A stretch of 37,668 bases of DNA from JBBCJT01 sp037190665 (lineage in GTDB: Bacteria > Pseudomonadota > Alphaproteobacteria > Acetobacterales > Acetobacteraceae). Positions within the stretch are counted from its first letter, which is position 1. Every line of letters starts with the position of its first letter. The translations under genes were made by a program, and so were the position numbers. Where the stretch lies: the NCBI GenBank assembly GCA_037190665.1, contig JBBCJT010000007.1, positions 1 through 37,668 on the forward strand, given 5' to 3'. Below, piece by piece: positions 7,632 to 16,028 of the stretch. The notes below the pieces were generated by a model. The model saw nothing but the letters and a program-made list of their open reading frames with translations, made no database searches and was not told the DNA's origin.

Positions 7632-9224
7632 TCAAACGCCGGCCGGTGTCGGCACGGCTTGCAGCAAGGCGCGGGTGTAGTCGTGGCTCGCCGGCCCACC
7701 GAGCGTCCCGGCATCCGACAGCTCCACCAGCTCGCCGCGGTACATCACGGCGATGCGGTGCGCGATCTGGCGCACCAGGTTCAGGTCGTGGGTGATGAAC
7801 AGGTAGGCGGTGCCGAGCCGTTCGCGCAGCCTCAGCAGCAGCGCGATGACCTGCGCCTGGATCGATACGTCGAGCGAGGAGGTGATCTCGTCGCAGATCA
7901 CCAGCGACGGGCGGGCGGCGAACGCGCGCGCGATGGCCACGCGCTGCGTCTCGCCGCCGGAAAGCTGGTGCGGGTAGCGTCTGGCGTAGGAGGCGGGAAG
8001 CTGCACCTCCTCCAGCAATGCGGCGATGGCATCGCCGCGGCCGACGCCCTCCGGTGCGCCGTACAGGGCGAGCGGACGGGACAGGATGCGCCCGATGCTG
8101 TGACGCGGGTTGAGCGATGCGTCGGGGTGCTGGAAGACGATCTGCACGGCGCGGCGATAGGCGCGGTCCATCGCCGATGTGCGCTCGATCCTGCGCGCGC
8201 CGAGGCGCACCGCACCCTCGAACGGGTTCAACCCGGCGAGCGCGCGGGCGATGGTGGACTTGCCGGACCCCGATTCACCGACCACGCCCAGGATCTCCCC
8301 GGGCCGCACCAACAGGCTGACATCGCGCGCGCCGGTGGTCTGTGGCGCGCGGCGGAACAGGCTCGGCCGGCCGTAGCGCACGGTCATGTCCTCGGCCGCC
8401 AGCAGGGGGGCCGCCGTCGTGTCCGGCGTGTCCGCGACCAGCCGCACGTCCGGGCGCGGCACGGCTGCAACAAGGCGGCGGGTGTAGTCCTCGCGTGGCG
8501 CACGGAACACCTCGTCGGCGGCGTCCTCCTCCACGACGCGGCCGCGATGGAGCACGGTGACGCGATCCGCCACCCGCGAGACCAGCGCGAGGTCGTGCGA
8601 GATGTAGAGCGCGGCCACGCCGGTCTCCGCCTGCAATTCGGCGAACAGGTCGAGGATCTGCCGCGCGGTGATGACGTCGAGCGCGGTGGTCGGCTCGTCC
8701 AGCAGCAGGCATTCGGGTTCCGCGGCGAACGCCGACGCGATCACCACCCGCTGCTTCTCGCCACCCGAGGCCTCGTGCGGATAGCGCCGCAGCATCGCCG
8801 CCGGGTCGCGCAGGCCGACGCGGACCAGCAGCGCCTCCGCACGGTCGCGCGCCTCCGCGCCTCTCAGCCCCTTGTGGCGGGTCAGCACCTCGATGAGCTG
8901 TTCGCCCAGCGTCAGCGTCGGGTTGAGCGAGGCGGACGGGTCCTGGAAGACCATGCCGATGCGCGCGCCGCGGATCTCCCGCATCTGCGCCTGCGAGAGG
9001 GTGCGCAGATCCGTCTCGCCCAGCCGGATCGGCCCGCCGGCCTCGACCGCGCCGGCCGGCAGGTAGCGCATGATCGCATAGGCCAGCGAGGTCTTGCCGG
9101 ATCCGGACTCACCCACCACGCCGAGCACGCGCCCGCGCGGGATGGCGAGACTGACGCCGATCAGTGCCTGCGCGCCGCCGGCATAGGTGAGCGAGTAGTC
9201 CGTGACCGAGAGCACGATGCTCAT
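7632..9224 (-). CDS. ABC transporter, fused double ATPase (DppD-DppF / GsiA type)
   Basis: A 530-residue protein carrying two complete ATPase domains in tandem. Domain 1 has Walker A GESGSGKTS near residue 37, signature SGGEKQR and Walker B CLLLDEP. Domain 2 has Walker A GESGSGKST near residue 320, signature SGGETQR and Walker B LVICDE, the last with Ile-Cys before the Asp-Glu. Each ends with the peptide-transporter C-terminal region (FRAPREDYTRRLVAAVP and ASHDYTRALLQAVP) typical of OppD/OppF. The start at 9224 overlaps the permease stop by 4 bases. It drives import by the two permeases just upstream. Confidence 0.93.
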   Translation of the reverse strand: MSIVLSVTDYSLTYAGGAQALIGVSLAIPRGRVLGVVGESGSGKTSLAYAIMRYLPAGAVEAGGPIRLGETDLRTLSQAQMREIRGARIGMVFQDPSASLNPTLTLGEQLIEVLTRHKGLRGAEARDRAEALLVRVGLRDPAAMLRRYPHEASGGEKQRVVIASAFAAEPECLLLDEPTTALDVITARQILDLFAELQAETGVAALYISHDLALVSRVADRVTVLHRGRVVEEDAADEVFRAPREDYTRRLVAAVPRPDVRLVADTPDTTAAPLLAAEDMTVRYGRPSLFRRAPQTTGARDVSLLVRPGEILGVVGESGSGKSTIARALAGLNPFEGAVRLGARRIERTSAMDRAYRRAVQIVFQHPDASLNPRHSIGRILSRPLALYGAPEGVGRGDAIAALLEEVQLPASYARRYPHQLSGGETQRVAIARAFAARPSLVICDEITSSLDVSIQAQVIALLLRLRERLGTAYLFITHDLNLVRQIAHRIAVMYRGELVELSDAGTLGGPASHDYTRALLQAVPTPAGV

Positions 9225-10045
9225 GTGCGCGGGTTCAGCGCGTCGCGCAGCCCGTCGCCGAACAGGTTGAAGGCGATGGCGACCAGCGCGATCGCGAAGC
9301 CCGGCACGATCATCATCCACGCATTGCGGAACAGGTAGGGCCGCGCTTCCGCCACCATCAGCCCCCATTCGGAGGAGGGCGGCTGCGCGCCGAGGCCGAG
9401 GAAGGACAGCGTCGCCAGCGCCATCACCGCGAAGGCGACGCGGATCGTCGCCTCGACCACGATCGGCCCCACCACGTTGGGCAGCATCTCCCGCAGCACG
9501 ATGTACCCGCTGCTCTCTCCGCGCGCGATGGCGGCGGCGACGTAGTCCTGCCGGCGTACCGTGAGCGCGACGGAGCGGGTGACGCGCGCCATGCCGGGGG
9601 TGAAGGCGATGCCGATGGCGATCAGCGCGTTCACCCCGCTCGCCCCCAGCACAGTGACGATGAGCAGCGTGAACAGCAGGTTCGGGATCGCCATCACCGC
9701 ATCGACGATGCGCATCAGCACCTCGTCCACCAGCCCGCCGAGGAAGGCGGACAGCGTGCCCAGCACCGCACCGGCTGCCGTGCCGAGCAGCGTGGCGGCG
9801 AGCGCGTAGAACAGCGTGGCGCGCGCGCCGGCCAGCAGGCGCGAGAACAGGTCGCGGCCGAACTGGTCCGTGCCGAGCCAGAACGCCGCACTCGGCCCGC
9901 CGAAGCGGGCGCGCGGGTGGAACTGTTCGGGGCTGTAGGGCGCGATCGAGGTGCCGGCGATGGCCATCACCAGCGCGGCGAGGATGATGGCGAGACCGAT
10001 CGCGCCCTGGGGCGTGCGCAGCAGGCGGCGGAGCAGGTCAGGCAT
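9221..10045 (-). CDS. ABC transporter permease, DppC/GsiD type
   Basis: A 274-residue inner-membrane permease starting MPDLLRRLLRTPQGAIGLAI. It has the features of OppC/DppC: one N-terminal helix, a periplasmic segment with FWLGTDQFGRDLFSRLLAGA (the hallmark of this subfamily), then five helices with the EAA-like loop REMLPNVVGPIVVEAT. The C-terminus SFLGLGAQPPSSEWGLM is also diagnostic. The start overlaps the upstream permease gene by 8 bases, and the stop overlaps the double ATPase by 4. It forms the membrane channel with the DppB-like partner. Confidence 0.93.
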   Translation of the reverse strand: MPDLLRRLLRTPQGAIGLAIILAALVMAIAGTSIAPYSPEQFHPRARFGGPSAAFWLGTDQFGRDLFSRLLAGARATLFYALAATLLGTAAGAVLGTLSAFLGGLVDEVLMRIVDAVMAIPNLLFTLLIVTVLGASGVNALIAIGIAFTPGMARVTRSVALTVRRQDYVAAAIARGESSGYIVLREMLPNVVGPIVVEATIRVAFAVMALATLSFLGLGAQPPSSEWGLMVAEARPYLFRNAWMMIVPGFAIALVAIAFNLFGDGLRDALNPRT

Positions 10046-10988
10046 AGCGGATGCGCTTGTCGAGTGCGGCATAGGCGATATCCGCGCACAGATTGGCCAG
10101 TGCATAGGTCGTCGCCATGATCAGCGCGCCGGCCTGGATGGAGGGCAGGTCGCGCTGCTGGATCGCGACGATCAGCGCCCGGCCGATGCCGGGGAAGGCG
10201 AAGATCTCCTCCACCACGATGATGCCGCCGAGCAGGTAGCCGACATCGAGCGCGACGATGGTGATGGTCGGCAGCAGCGCATTGCGAAGAGCATGGCGGA
10301 ACAGCACGCGCCTCGGCGACAGCCCTTTCAGCCGGGCGGCGCGCACGTAATCCGTGCCGAGCACGTCCACCAGTTCCGAACGGACCATGCGCGCCACGTG
10401 CGCGACAAGGATGACGGAGACGGTGAGCACCGGCAGCACCAGCCGCGACAGACCCTCGCCGAAATTCTCCGTCAGCGGCACGTAGCCGGTGGCGGGCAGC
10501 AGCCCGACCTCGGGGTGCCCGAGCGTGATCAGCACCAGCGTGGCGGTGACGAATTCCGGCATCGACACGCCGACATAGGAGCCGAGCCCGATCGCCACAT
10601 CCGCCGGCTTGCCACGCCGCAGTGCGGCGATCACGCCGAGCGGGATCGCGATCACCAGCATCAGCAGGAGCGACAGCGCCGCCAGCAGCAGCGAGCGGCC
10701 GAGCGCGGTGAGCATCTCGCCCGCCACCGGCAGGCCGGTCTCCAGCGACGTGCCGAGATCGCCGCGCACCACGCCGCCGATCCAGCGGAGGTACTGCCAC
10801 CACACCGGCTGATCGAGGCCGAGCCGCGTGCGCACGGCCGCGAGCTGTTCCGGCGTGGCGTTCTCGCCCAGCAGCATCACCGCCGCGTCGGCCGGCAGCA
10901 CCTGCGTGATGCCGAAGACGAGCAGCGAGACGACCAGCACCGTGAAGACGATGCTGAGAAGCCGGCGTGCGAGATAGGAGGCGGACAC
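10038..10988 (-). CDS. ABC transporter permease, DppB/GsiC type
   Basis: A 316-residue permease with the DppB layout: MSASYLARRLLSIVFTVLVV as the first helix, a large periplasmic loop (RTRLGLDQPVWWQYLRWIGG, then DLGTSLETGLPV) and a C-terminal block with five helices. The ARMVRSELVDVLGTDYVRAA stretch followed by KGLSPRRVLFRHALRNALLP is the EAA loop that contacts the ATPase. It lies 3 bp after the receptor gene, so it is part of the same transcript. Confidence 0.94.
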   Translation of the reverse strand: MSASYLARRLLSIVFTVLVVSLLVFGITQVLPADAAVMLLGENATPEQLAAVRTRLGLDQPVWWQYLRWIGGVVRGDLGTSLETGLPVAGEMLTALGRSLLLAALSLLLMLVIAIPLGVIAALRRGKPADVAIGLGSYVGVSMPEFVTATLVLITLGHPEVGLLPATGYVPLTENFGEGLSRLVLPVLTVSVILVAHVARMVRSELVDVLGTDYVRAARLKGLSPRRVLFRHALRNALLPTITIVALDVGYLLGGIIVVEEIFAFPGIGRALIVAIQQRDLPSIQAGALIMATTYALANLCADIAYAALDKRIRYA

Positions 10989-10991
10989 GCC

Positions 10992-12545
10992 TCAGCCGCG
11001 GCGGGGCGCCCGTTCGGTCAGCCAGACCTCGTCGATGCGGTAGACGGCGCCGCGCGGGTGCAGGTTGAAGCCCTGCACGTAGTCGCGCTGGGCGGCCAGC
11101 AGATCGAAGAAGACCGGCACCAGTGAGGGAACCTCGTCATAGACGAGCTTCTGCGCTTCCCCGTACAGCGCGCGGCGGCGGTCGTCGTCGGCGGTGCGGC
11201 GCGCCTCGTCGATCAGCTTGTCGAAGGCGGCGTTGTTCCACTTCGTCTCATTCCACGCCGCGTTCGAGGTGTAGAGCAGGCCGAAGATGCCATCCATCGA
11301 CGGCTGCATGTTGTACAGGCCGATATAGAACGGCCCCTTCGTCCAGACCTGATCGAGGAAGGTAGCGTGCGCCATGGTCTGCACGTTGATCGTGAAGCCG
11401 GCGGGCTTCGCCATCTCCCGGATCGCGACCGCAAGCTGGGCGCGGGTGTTCGGCCGGTCCGATGCGATCAGCGTGAGTTCCAGTCCGCGCGGATACCCGG
11501 CTTCTGCCAGCAACTGCTTCGCGCGCGCCATGTCGGGCTTCTTGGCCGGCAGCTCGCGGTTGAAGCGGTAGGCGCTGTTGACCGGCGTATCGACGCCGAC
11601 AGAACCGAGCCCCTCGGCGACCAGATCGACCAGCGCCTCCCGGTCGAGCGTGAGCGATAGCGCCTGGCGCACGCGTACGTCGTTGAACGGCTTCTGGTCG
11701 CAGCCCATGATGATGTTGAGGAACTGGCCGGACGGCGTGCGCAGCGCCTTCACCCCGGCCGCGTTGCGCAGCCGTTCGAACTCGGTGACGCTGACGCTCA
11801 GCATCAGGTCGTTCTGCGACGAGATGATCGCGCCGGTGCGCGCGGCCGAATCCGGGAAGAGCTGCACCTCCACGCGATCCACGTAGGGCCGCTCGGGGTC
11901 GTAGTAGGCGGGGTTGCGTTCCATCACCGTCAGCCGCGACGGCTCGTAGGAGACGAGGCGGAACGGGCCGGTGCCGATAGCCTCGCGGTCGAGCCGCGCC
12001 ATCTGACCGGACAGCACGGCGGCGGGGACGATCTTGGCGTTCGTGTAGGCGAACGCGACCGGCAGGTCGGCGTAGGCGCCCTTCAGCTTCGCCACGACGG
12101 TGAGGTCATCGACGGCGGTGACGCTGTCCACCGGGCCGATATTGCTGCGCGCTGGCGAACCGGTGGCCGGGTCCAGCATCGCGGCGAAGCTCGCGGCGAC
12201 ATCCTGCGCCGTCAGCTTCGAGCCGTCATGGAAGGTCACGTTCGGGCGCAGCTTGAACGTCCATTCCGTGAGCGTCTCGTTCGACGACCACGATGTCGCG
12301 AGGTCGGGCTGGGCCGACATGTCGGGCCCGAGCCGGGTGAGGCCGCTGTAGAGCATCTCGCCCAGCAGGTATTCGGGGCCGACGCGGTGTTGCAGCGGGT
12401 TCAGCTTGCCCGGTGCCTGATCCACGCTGACGCGCAGCGTGCCGCCCCGCCTCGGCGCCTGGGCGAGAGCGGACGTGCGGCCGAGCACTGTGCCGGCGGC
12501 GAGCGCGGTCGCCATGACAGTCCGGCGCGGCAGATGATGCGTCAT
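10992..12545 (-). CDS. ABC transporter substrate-binding protein, family 5 (DppA/OppA-like)
   Basis: A 517-residue periplasmic receptor. The signal peptide MTHHLPRRTVMATALAAGTV with a cleavage site near SALAQA has a twin-arginine-like RRTVMA. The mature chain shows the SBP family 5 signatures: GGTLRVSVDQAPGKLNPLQH, WTFKLRPNVTFHDGSKLTAQ and RQALSLTLDREALVD. It is the first gene of the long minus-strand operon; 145 bp separate its start from the transporter remnant upstream, leaving room for the main promoter. Members of this family bind peptides, opines, nickel chelates or glutathione, and the sequence alone does not decide between them. Confidence 0.92.
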   Translation of the reverse strand: MTHHLPRRTVMATALAAGTVLGRTSALAQAPRRGGTLRVSVDQAPGKLNPLQHRVGPEYLLGEMLYSGLTRLGPDMSAQPDLATSWSSNETLTEWTFKLRPNVTFHDGSKLTAQDVAASFAAMLDPATGSPARSNIGPVDSVTAVDDLTVVAKLKGAYADLPVAFAYTNAKIVPAAVLSGQMARLDREAIGTGPFRLVSYEPSRLTVMERNPAYYDPERPYVDRVEVQLFPDSAARTGAIISSQNDLMLSVSVTEFERLRNAAGVKALRTPSGQFLNIIMGCDQKPFNDVRVRQALSLTLDREALVDLVAEGLGSVGVDTPVNSAYRFNRELPAKKPDMARAKQLLAEAGYPRGLELTLIASDRPNTRAQLAVAIREMAKPAGFTINVQTMAHATFLDQVWTKGPFYIGLYNMQPSMDGIFGLLYTSNAAWNETKWNNAAFDKLIDEARRTADDDRRRALYGEAQKLVYDEVPSLVPVFFDLLAAQRDYVQGFNLHPRGAVYRIDEVWLTERAPRRG

Positions 12546-12690
12546 CGTCGGGTCCCCTTGTCGTCGGCAGCACGGTCATTCTGGCCGAGGGGAGGCGGGC
12601 TTGAACAGGCCAACGAGTCTCACGGGACGATAGCTCAAAGCGTATGCCAACACTGCGCCGCGCAGGCGGATAGCGAAGATAATTCGCGCC

Positions 12691-12906
12691 TCAGCGAACG
12701 TGTATGCGTGAACGTATCGCGGCTGCGTAGACGCCGAGTGCCGTCAGGCACAGGGCGAGGAAACCCGCCGCGGTCAGAAGGGGCGCGGCCGGCGCGCCGG
12801 TCGCATCGCGCACGAAGCCGGCGAGGGGCGGCAGCAGGGCCAGTCCCAGGTAGACACCGTGTAGTGCACGCGGCCCGGCGTCCGGTCGTCGAGAGACGGA
12901 GATGGC
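12691..12906 (-). pseudogene. Remnant of an MFS transporter, C-terminal end
   Basis: On the minus strand this stretch reads ISLAISVSRRPDAGPRALHG, then VYLGLALLPPLAGFVRDATG and a last hydrophobic helix LLTAAGFLALCLTALGVYAA before a stop. This resembles the last helices of CynX/NimT-like major facilitator transporters, with an apparent internal deletion at HGVYLG and no upstream part of the gene before tRNA-Gly. It is therefore most likely a decayed fragment. A small intact membrane protein cannot be ruled out, but no ribosome site or sensible start is seen. Confidence 0.5.
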
Positions 12907-12991
12907 GAGGGAGATGGTGATGTTCGAGGCGAAGGCGCGGTCAGTGCCGGAGAGGATCACATCGACCGCATCGGAAGCCCGGCAGCGTCGG

Positions 12992-13065
12992 TGGAGCGGG
13001 TGACGGGAATCGAACCCGCACAGCCAGCTTGGAAGGCTGGAACTCTACCATTGAGCTACACCCGC
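12992..13065 (-). tRNA. tRNA-Gly (anticodon TCC)
   Basis: On the minus strand a 74-nt cloverleaf starts GCGGGTGTAGCTCAATGGTA and ends with an encoded CCA. The anticodon arm is CCAGC, loop CTTCCAA, GCTGG, giving anticodon TCC. The T arm carries GGTTCGATTCC. It follows tRNA-Tyr by 35 bp and is probably co-transcribed with it. Confidence 0.97.
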
Positions 13066-13100
13066 GTTCGGTACCCGGTGTCTTAGCACGACGGGAAAAG

Positions 13101-13186
13101 TGGTGGAGGGGGTTGGATTCGAACCAACGTAGGCGTGCGCCAACGGATTTACAGTCCGTCCCCTTTAGCCGCTCGGGCACCCCTCC
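13101..13186 (-). tRNA. tRNA-Tyr (anticodon GTA)
   Basis: On the minus strand an 86-nt class II tRNA starts GGAGGGGTGCCCGAGCGGCT and ends with an encoded CCA. The anticodon loop CTGTAAA gives GTA for tyrosine, and the long variable arm (ttggcgcacgccta) fits tRNA-Tyr. In E. coli, tRNA-Tyr and tRNA-Gly precede tufB; here tuf does not follow, and a transporter remnant does. Confidence 0.97.
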
Positions 13187-13255
13187 GCGTGCCGCCGCAC
13201 TATGCTGCCACGCCCCGGCTGTCAACGAAGCGAAGCGGCGGCTACAAGCGAAACC

Positions 13256-14278
13256 ATGAAGCCTCCACACGGACGCCCGCCCGGCGGCGGACAGGGACGG
13301 CCGCCCCAGGGCGGCAAGGGACGCCCCGGCGGCAGCGGATTCGGCCGGCCGCAGGGCGGGCAGCCGCCGCGCCGGCCGGACGATCAGCGCGGCCGCGGCG
13401 AAGCCGACCACAACGGGCCGCGCCACGCCCGCGGCGAAGGACAGGGCCGGCCGTTCAGCGGCCCGCGGCCCGACCAGGGCAACCGCCCGCGCCGCTTCGA
13501 CGATCGTCCGCCGCGCCGTCCGCCCGAGGAGGAAACCGCGACCTGGGCGCCCCGCCCCGGCCATGGCGGCGCGGGCGGGCACTGGCTCTACGGCCTGCAC
13601 GCGGTCGCCGCGGCGCTCGGCAATCCGGCGCGCCGGCTGCGCCGGCTGGTGGTGACCGAGGAGGCGGAGGCCGCGCTGGCCGCCCGCGTGAAGCAGCCAT
13701 GGGCCATCGCGCCGGAACGGCTCGACCGTGGACAGATCGACCGGCTGCTCGGCCGCGATGCTGTACATCAAGGCATCGGCCTGCTGGCCGACCCGCTGCC
13801 ACCGCCGCCGCTCGCCGCCGTACTGGAACGGCCCGGCCCGCTGCTCGTGCTCGACCAGGTGACGGACCCGCGCAACGTGGGTGCCATCCTGCGCAGTGCC
13901 GCCGCGTTCGGCGCGGCCGGCGTGGTGGTGCAGGACCGCAACGCGCCCGAGGAGACCGGCACGCTCGCCAAGGCCGCATCCGGCGCGCTGGAGACGGTGC
14001 CGCTGCTGCGCGCGGTCAACCTCGCCCGCACGCTCGTGGCGCTGAAGGCGGCCGGGATCTGGACCGTCGGCCTCGATGCCGGTGGCGGCCCACTGTCGGG
14101 CCCGGCGCTGGCGCAGCGGCGCGTGGCGCTGGTGCTCGGCGCGGAAGGCGAGGGACTGCGGCGGCTGACCCGCGAGACCTGCGACGAGGTCGCCGGTCTG
14201 CCGATGCCGGGCGGCTTCGAGAGCCTCAACGTCTCCGCCGCCGCGGCGGTGGCGCTCTACGAGCTCGCGCGGCGATGA
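13256..14278 (+). CDS. rlmB: 23S rRNA (guanosine-2'-O)-methyltransferase RlmB
   Basis: A 340-residue SpoU/TrmH-family enzyme that methylates G2251 (E. coli numbering) of 23S rRNA using SAM. The first ~95 residues are a low-complexity Gly/Pro/Arg/Gln-rich tail (likely RNA-binding and disordered) absent from E. coli RlmB. An HWLYGLHAVAAALGNPARRL substrate-binding domain follows near residue 107. The catalytic SPOUT domain shows motif 1 LDQVTDPRNVGAILRSAAAF near residue 199, motif 2 LVLGAEGEGLRRL and motif 3 GFESLNVSAAAAVALYE. The start MKPPHGRP is the first sensible ATG after the divergent tRNA-Tyr. The TGA overlaps the next ATG by 4 bases. Confidence 0.93.
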   Translation: MKPPHGRPPGGGQGRPPQGGKGRPGGSGFGRPQGGQPPRRPDDQRGRGEADHNGPRHARGEGQGRPFSGPRPDQGNRPRRFDDRPPRRPPEEETATWAPRPGHGGAGGHWLYGLHAVAAALGNPARRLRRLVVTEEAEAALAARVKQPWAIAPERLDRGQIDRLLGRDAVHQGIGLLADPLPPPPLAAVLERPGPLLVLDQVTDPRNVGAILRSAAAFGAAGVVVQDRNAPEETGTLAKAASGALETVPLLRAVNLARTLVALKAAGIWTVGLDAGGGPLSGPALAQRRVALVLGAEGEGLRRLTRETCDEVAGLPMPGGFESLNVSAAAAVALYELARR

Positions 14279-15051
14279 GCGGCTTCGACACGGGCAAGGC
14301 GGCGGATGGGCTGCAGGCCGCGCGGCGCGACCGGGGACGCATGGCGCCCGTGTCCGCCGCACCCCGGACCGAGGCCGAGGGCTACGCCACGCAGCACGAG
14401 ATCGCTCGTCGTGTCGGCGCCACGCCGCCGGCCGGCTTCAAGATCGGGGCCACGGCGCGGCGGATGCAGGAGTATCTCGGCCTCGCAGGCCCGGCGGCGG
14501 GCTTCATGCCGGCTGCCTCGCTGCTGCGTGACGGAAGCCGGCTGAACTATGCCGACTTCGTCGCGCCCGGCGTGGAATGCGAGGTTGCCGTGCGCCTCGC
14601 CCGTGATCTGCCGGCTGGACCCTGCACGCAGGACGAGGCGGGCGCTGCGGTGGGCGAGGTCTTCGCCGCGATCGAGATCGTCGAGAACCGCTACGCCGAC
14701 CTGAAGGCCTTCGGCACGCCCGCGCTGATCGCCGACCAGGTGTTCCACGCCGCCGCCGTTCCCGGCACGCCCCGCGCGGACTGGCGGACGGCGGATCTCG
14801 CTTCCGTGCAGGGGCGGCTGAGCGTCGACGGCGTGCTGCGCGACAGCGGGCATGGCCGCGACCTGCTGGGCCATCCGTTCGCCGCGCTGGCCTGGCTGGC
14901 GGGATCGGAAGCGGCGTCTGTCTTCGGCGGGCTGCGGGCAGGGCAGGTGGTCCTGCTCGGCAGCGTCACGCCGCCGGTCTGGCTGGACGGGCCGGCGACG
15001 GTGAGCGTGGCCTTCGACGGGTTCGAGCCGGTGTCGGTCTCGTTCGCGTGA
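14275..15051 (+). CDS. 2-keto-4-pentenoate hydratase / fumarylacetoacetate hydrolase family protein
   Basis: A 258-residue protein of the MhpD-like hydratase group, which adds water to 2-hydroxypenta-2,4-dienoates or acts on similar keto acids with a divalent metal. Visible family blocks are GFKIGATARRMQEYLGL near residue 50, ECEVAVRLARDLP, the metal-site region IEIVENRYADLKAFGTPALI and the C-terminal LLGHPFAALAWLAGSEA. Its ATG overlaps the rlmB stop in ATGA, so it is coupled to rlmB although no functional link is evident. Its physiological substrate is unknown. Confidence 0.85.
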   Translation: MSGFDTGKAADGLQAARRDRGRMAPVSAAPRTEAEGYATQHEIARRVGATPPAGFKIGATARRMQEYLGLAGPAAGFMPAASLLRDGSRLNYADFVAPGVECEVAVRLARDLPAGPCTQDEAGAAVGEVFAAIEIVENRYADLKAFGTPALIADQVFHAAAVPGTPRADWRTADLASVQGRLSVDGVLRDSGHGRDLLGHPFAALAWLAGSEAASVFGGLRAGQVVLLGSVTPPVWLDGPATVSVAFDGFEPVSVSFA

Positions 15052-15139
15052 CGGCCCGTTAAGGTCTTGCCGGCATGGTGGGACGACCCGAGCGGCCCCG
15101 CCGCCATCCACGCCAGAACGGCCATTGCGGAGGGCGCCG

Positions 15140-15367
15140 ATGCGTACCGCCGACTGGCACATCCTGTCCGACGAGGCGCGCCTGGTGCTGAGCCGGGAGG
15201 CGTTGCACGCCGCCGCTGACGCCATCGCGGACCAGGCCGAACTGCTCGCCGACGAGATCGAGACCGGCGCACTCGCCGATCAGGGCGGGGCGGAGGCGCT
15301 GCGCCTGCTCGCTGCGCTCGTCCGCACGAGCGGAGGGCGGATGCAGGTTCCGGTGGGCCATGCGTAA
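15140..15367 (+). CDS. Small conserved-looking protein of unknown function
   Basis: A 75-residue protein starting MRTADWHILSDEARLVLSRE; the ATG at 15140 is preferred because GGAGG lies about 7 nt upstream. The chain is helical and rich in Ala, Glu and Leu (AADAIADQAELLADEIETGA), with no signal peptide or membrane segment. It lies 88 bp after the hydratase gene on the same strand. I do not recognise the family. Confidence 0.6.
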   Translation: MRTADWHILSDEARLVLSREALHAAADAIADQAELLADEIETGALADQGGAEALRLLAALVRTSGGRMQVPVGHA

Positions 15368-15413
15368 GCGGGGTGTTGAAGCGACGGCCCGCATCAGGGA
15401 AAAGCGGGATCGC

Positions 15414-15485
15414 GCCGGGTTAGCACAGCGGTAGTGCAGCGGTTTTGTAAACCGAAGGTCGGGGGTTCAAATCCCTCACCCGGCA
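15414..15485 (+). tRNA. tRNA-Thr (anticodon TGT), integration target
   Basis: A 72-nt cloverleaf starts GCCGGGTTAGCACAGCGGTA and its acceptor stem closes with ACCCGGC plus discriminator A. The anticodon loop TTTGTAA gives TGT for threonine, and the T arm is GGGGG, TTCAAAT, CCCTC. CCA is not encoded. The 3' half (15440 onward) is repeated at 35842-35887, so the gene was the integration site of the element and its 3' end is now supplied by the element's copy. Confidence 0.95.
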
Positions 15486-15486
15486 T
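15440..15486 (+). repeat. attL: tRNA-Thr 3' half
   Basis: The stretch from the anticodon stem (CGGTTTTGTAAACCGAAGG) to CCCGGCAT is matched at 35842-35887. The only difference is one G in the run before TTCAAAT (five G here, four at the other end). The five-G form here makes a proper 5-bp T stem, so this is the functional tRNA copy. Confidence 0.95.
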
Positions 15487-15515
15487 TTGGTTTGAGGGGA
15501 TTTCGTTCCGATACG

Positions 15516-15550
15516 GACCTTTCGGGGACTCGGCGGGGACTCGAAAGGTC
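15516..15550. promoter_or_regulatory. Putative integrase arm-type sites, left end
   Basis: Two GGGGACTC boxes start at 15524 and 15535 (11 bp apart), framed by a perfect 8-bp inverted repeat GACCTTTC (15516-15523) and GAAAGGTC (15543-15550). The same GGGGACTC pair with the same 11-bp step occurs upstream of the integrase at 35697 and 35708. Being just inside both att copies, they are likely binding sites for integrase or a directionality factor. Confidence 0.6.
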
Positions 15551-15837
15551 GGGTTTCACCCTCGCCAGCCACACCAACTGATGAGCCAGCGGGTGATAGG
15601 AGCAGCGAGGCGCATTTCCTTCATAATCTTGGAAGGGGTTGACGCCATGGCTGCTGCCGGCTTCGAGTTCACAATTGGGAAGCGGTTGAGGCGAGCATGG
15701 GAGGGTTGCAGGGCTACCGATCTGCAACTGTGCCGAGGGAGAGATTTAGCACTCGCACGACGCGCCTTTTAGGCTACCGTCTTTGCAACCCTTACGCAGA
15801 ACCCGCGTAGAGCGTTGTAAAGCGAAAGGAGGTAGGA
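15551..15837. other. Intergenic stretch, no gene seen
   Basis: No reading frame here has a convincing start or protein-like composition. An imperfect direct repeat is present: GGCTACCGATCTGCAAC at 15711-15727 and a close variant at 15772-15789 that ends in TTGCAACCC. It probably holds the promoter of the downstream two-gene module. Confidence 0.5.
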
Positions 15838-16026
15838 ATGTCTGCAGTCAATTTCGGCGCCACTGACGCAGCTTTCATGGAGCTACTGCGCTTGGCAAAG
15901 GGCGACCTCAGGCTTATCGAGCGTGCCTTCAGTGAAGCTCAGCAAGAAACTAACCAGAAACCAACCTGGGGCGCTGTTAAGGCGAAGCTGAGGGAGCTTG
16001 CAGAGGCGGATCTGGAAGCCGCTTAA
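15838..16026 (+). CDS. Small protein of unknown function, first gene of AT-rich module
   Basis: A 62-residue protein starting MSAVNFGATDAAFMELLRLA with a near-perfect Shine-Dalgarno AAAGGAGGT 5-6 nt upstream, which makes it a real gene despite its size. It is largely helical and acidic, with no membrane segment. The next gene begins 3 nt after its stop codon, so the two are made together. I do not recognise the family. Confidence 0.7.
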   Translation: MSAVNFGATDAAFMELLRLAKGDLRLIERAFSEAQQETNQKPTWGAVKAKLRELAEADLEAA

Positions 16027-16028
16027 TA

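Noticed and set aside
12600..12690. Possible sigma-54 promoter (TGGCAT-ACGCT-TTGA) upstream of the family 5 receptor gene
   Set aside because: The essential GC at -12 reads GA, so the match is too weak compared with the clear one at 27179.
12941..14362. 473-residue minus-strand frame across rlmB and both tRNAs
   Set aside because: It reads through tRNA genes and is antisense to rlmB; composition is that of a shadow.
15434..15772. Open frame starting inside tRNA-Thr
   Set aside because: The start lies in the tRNA; the text after it has no coding character.
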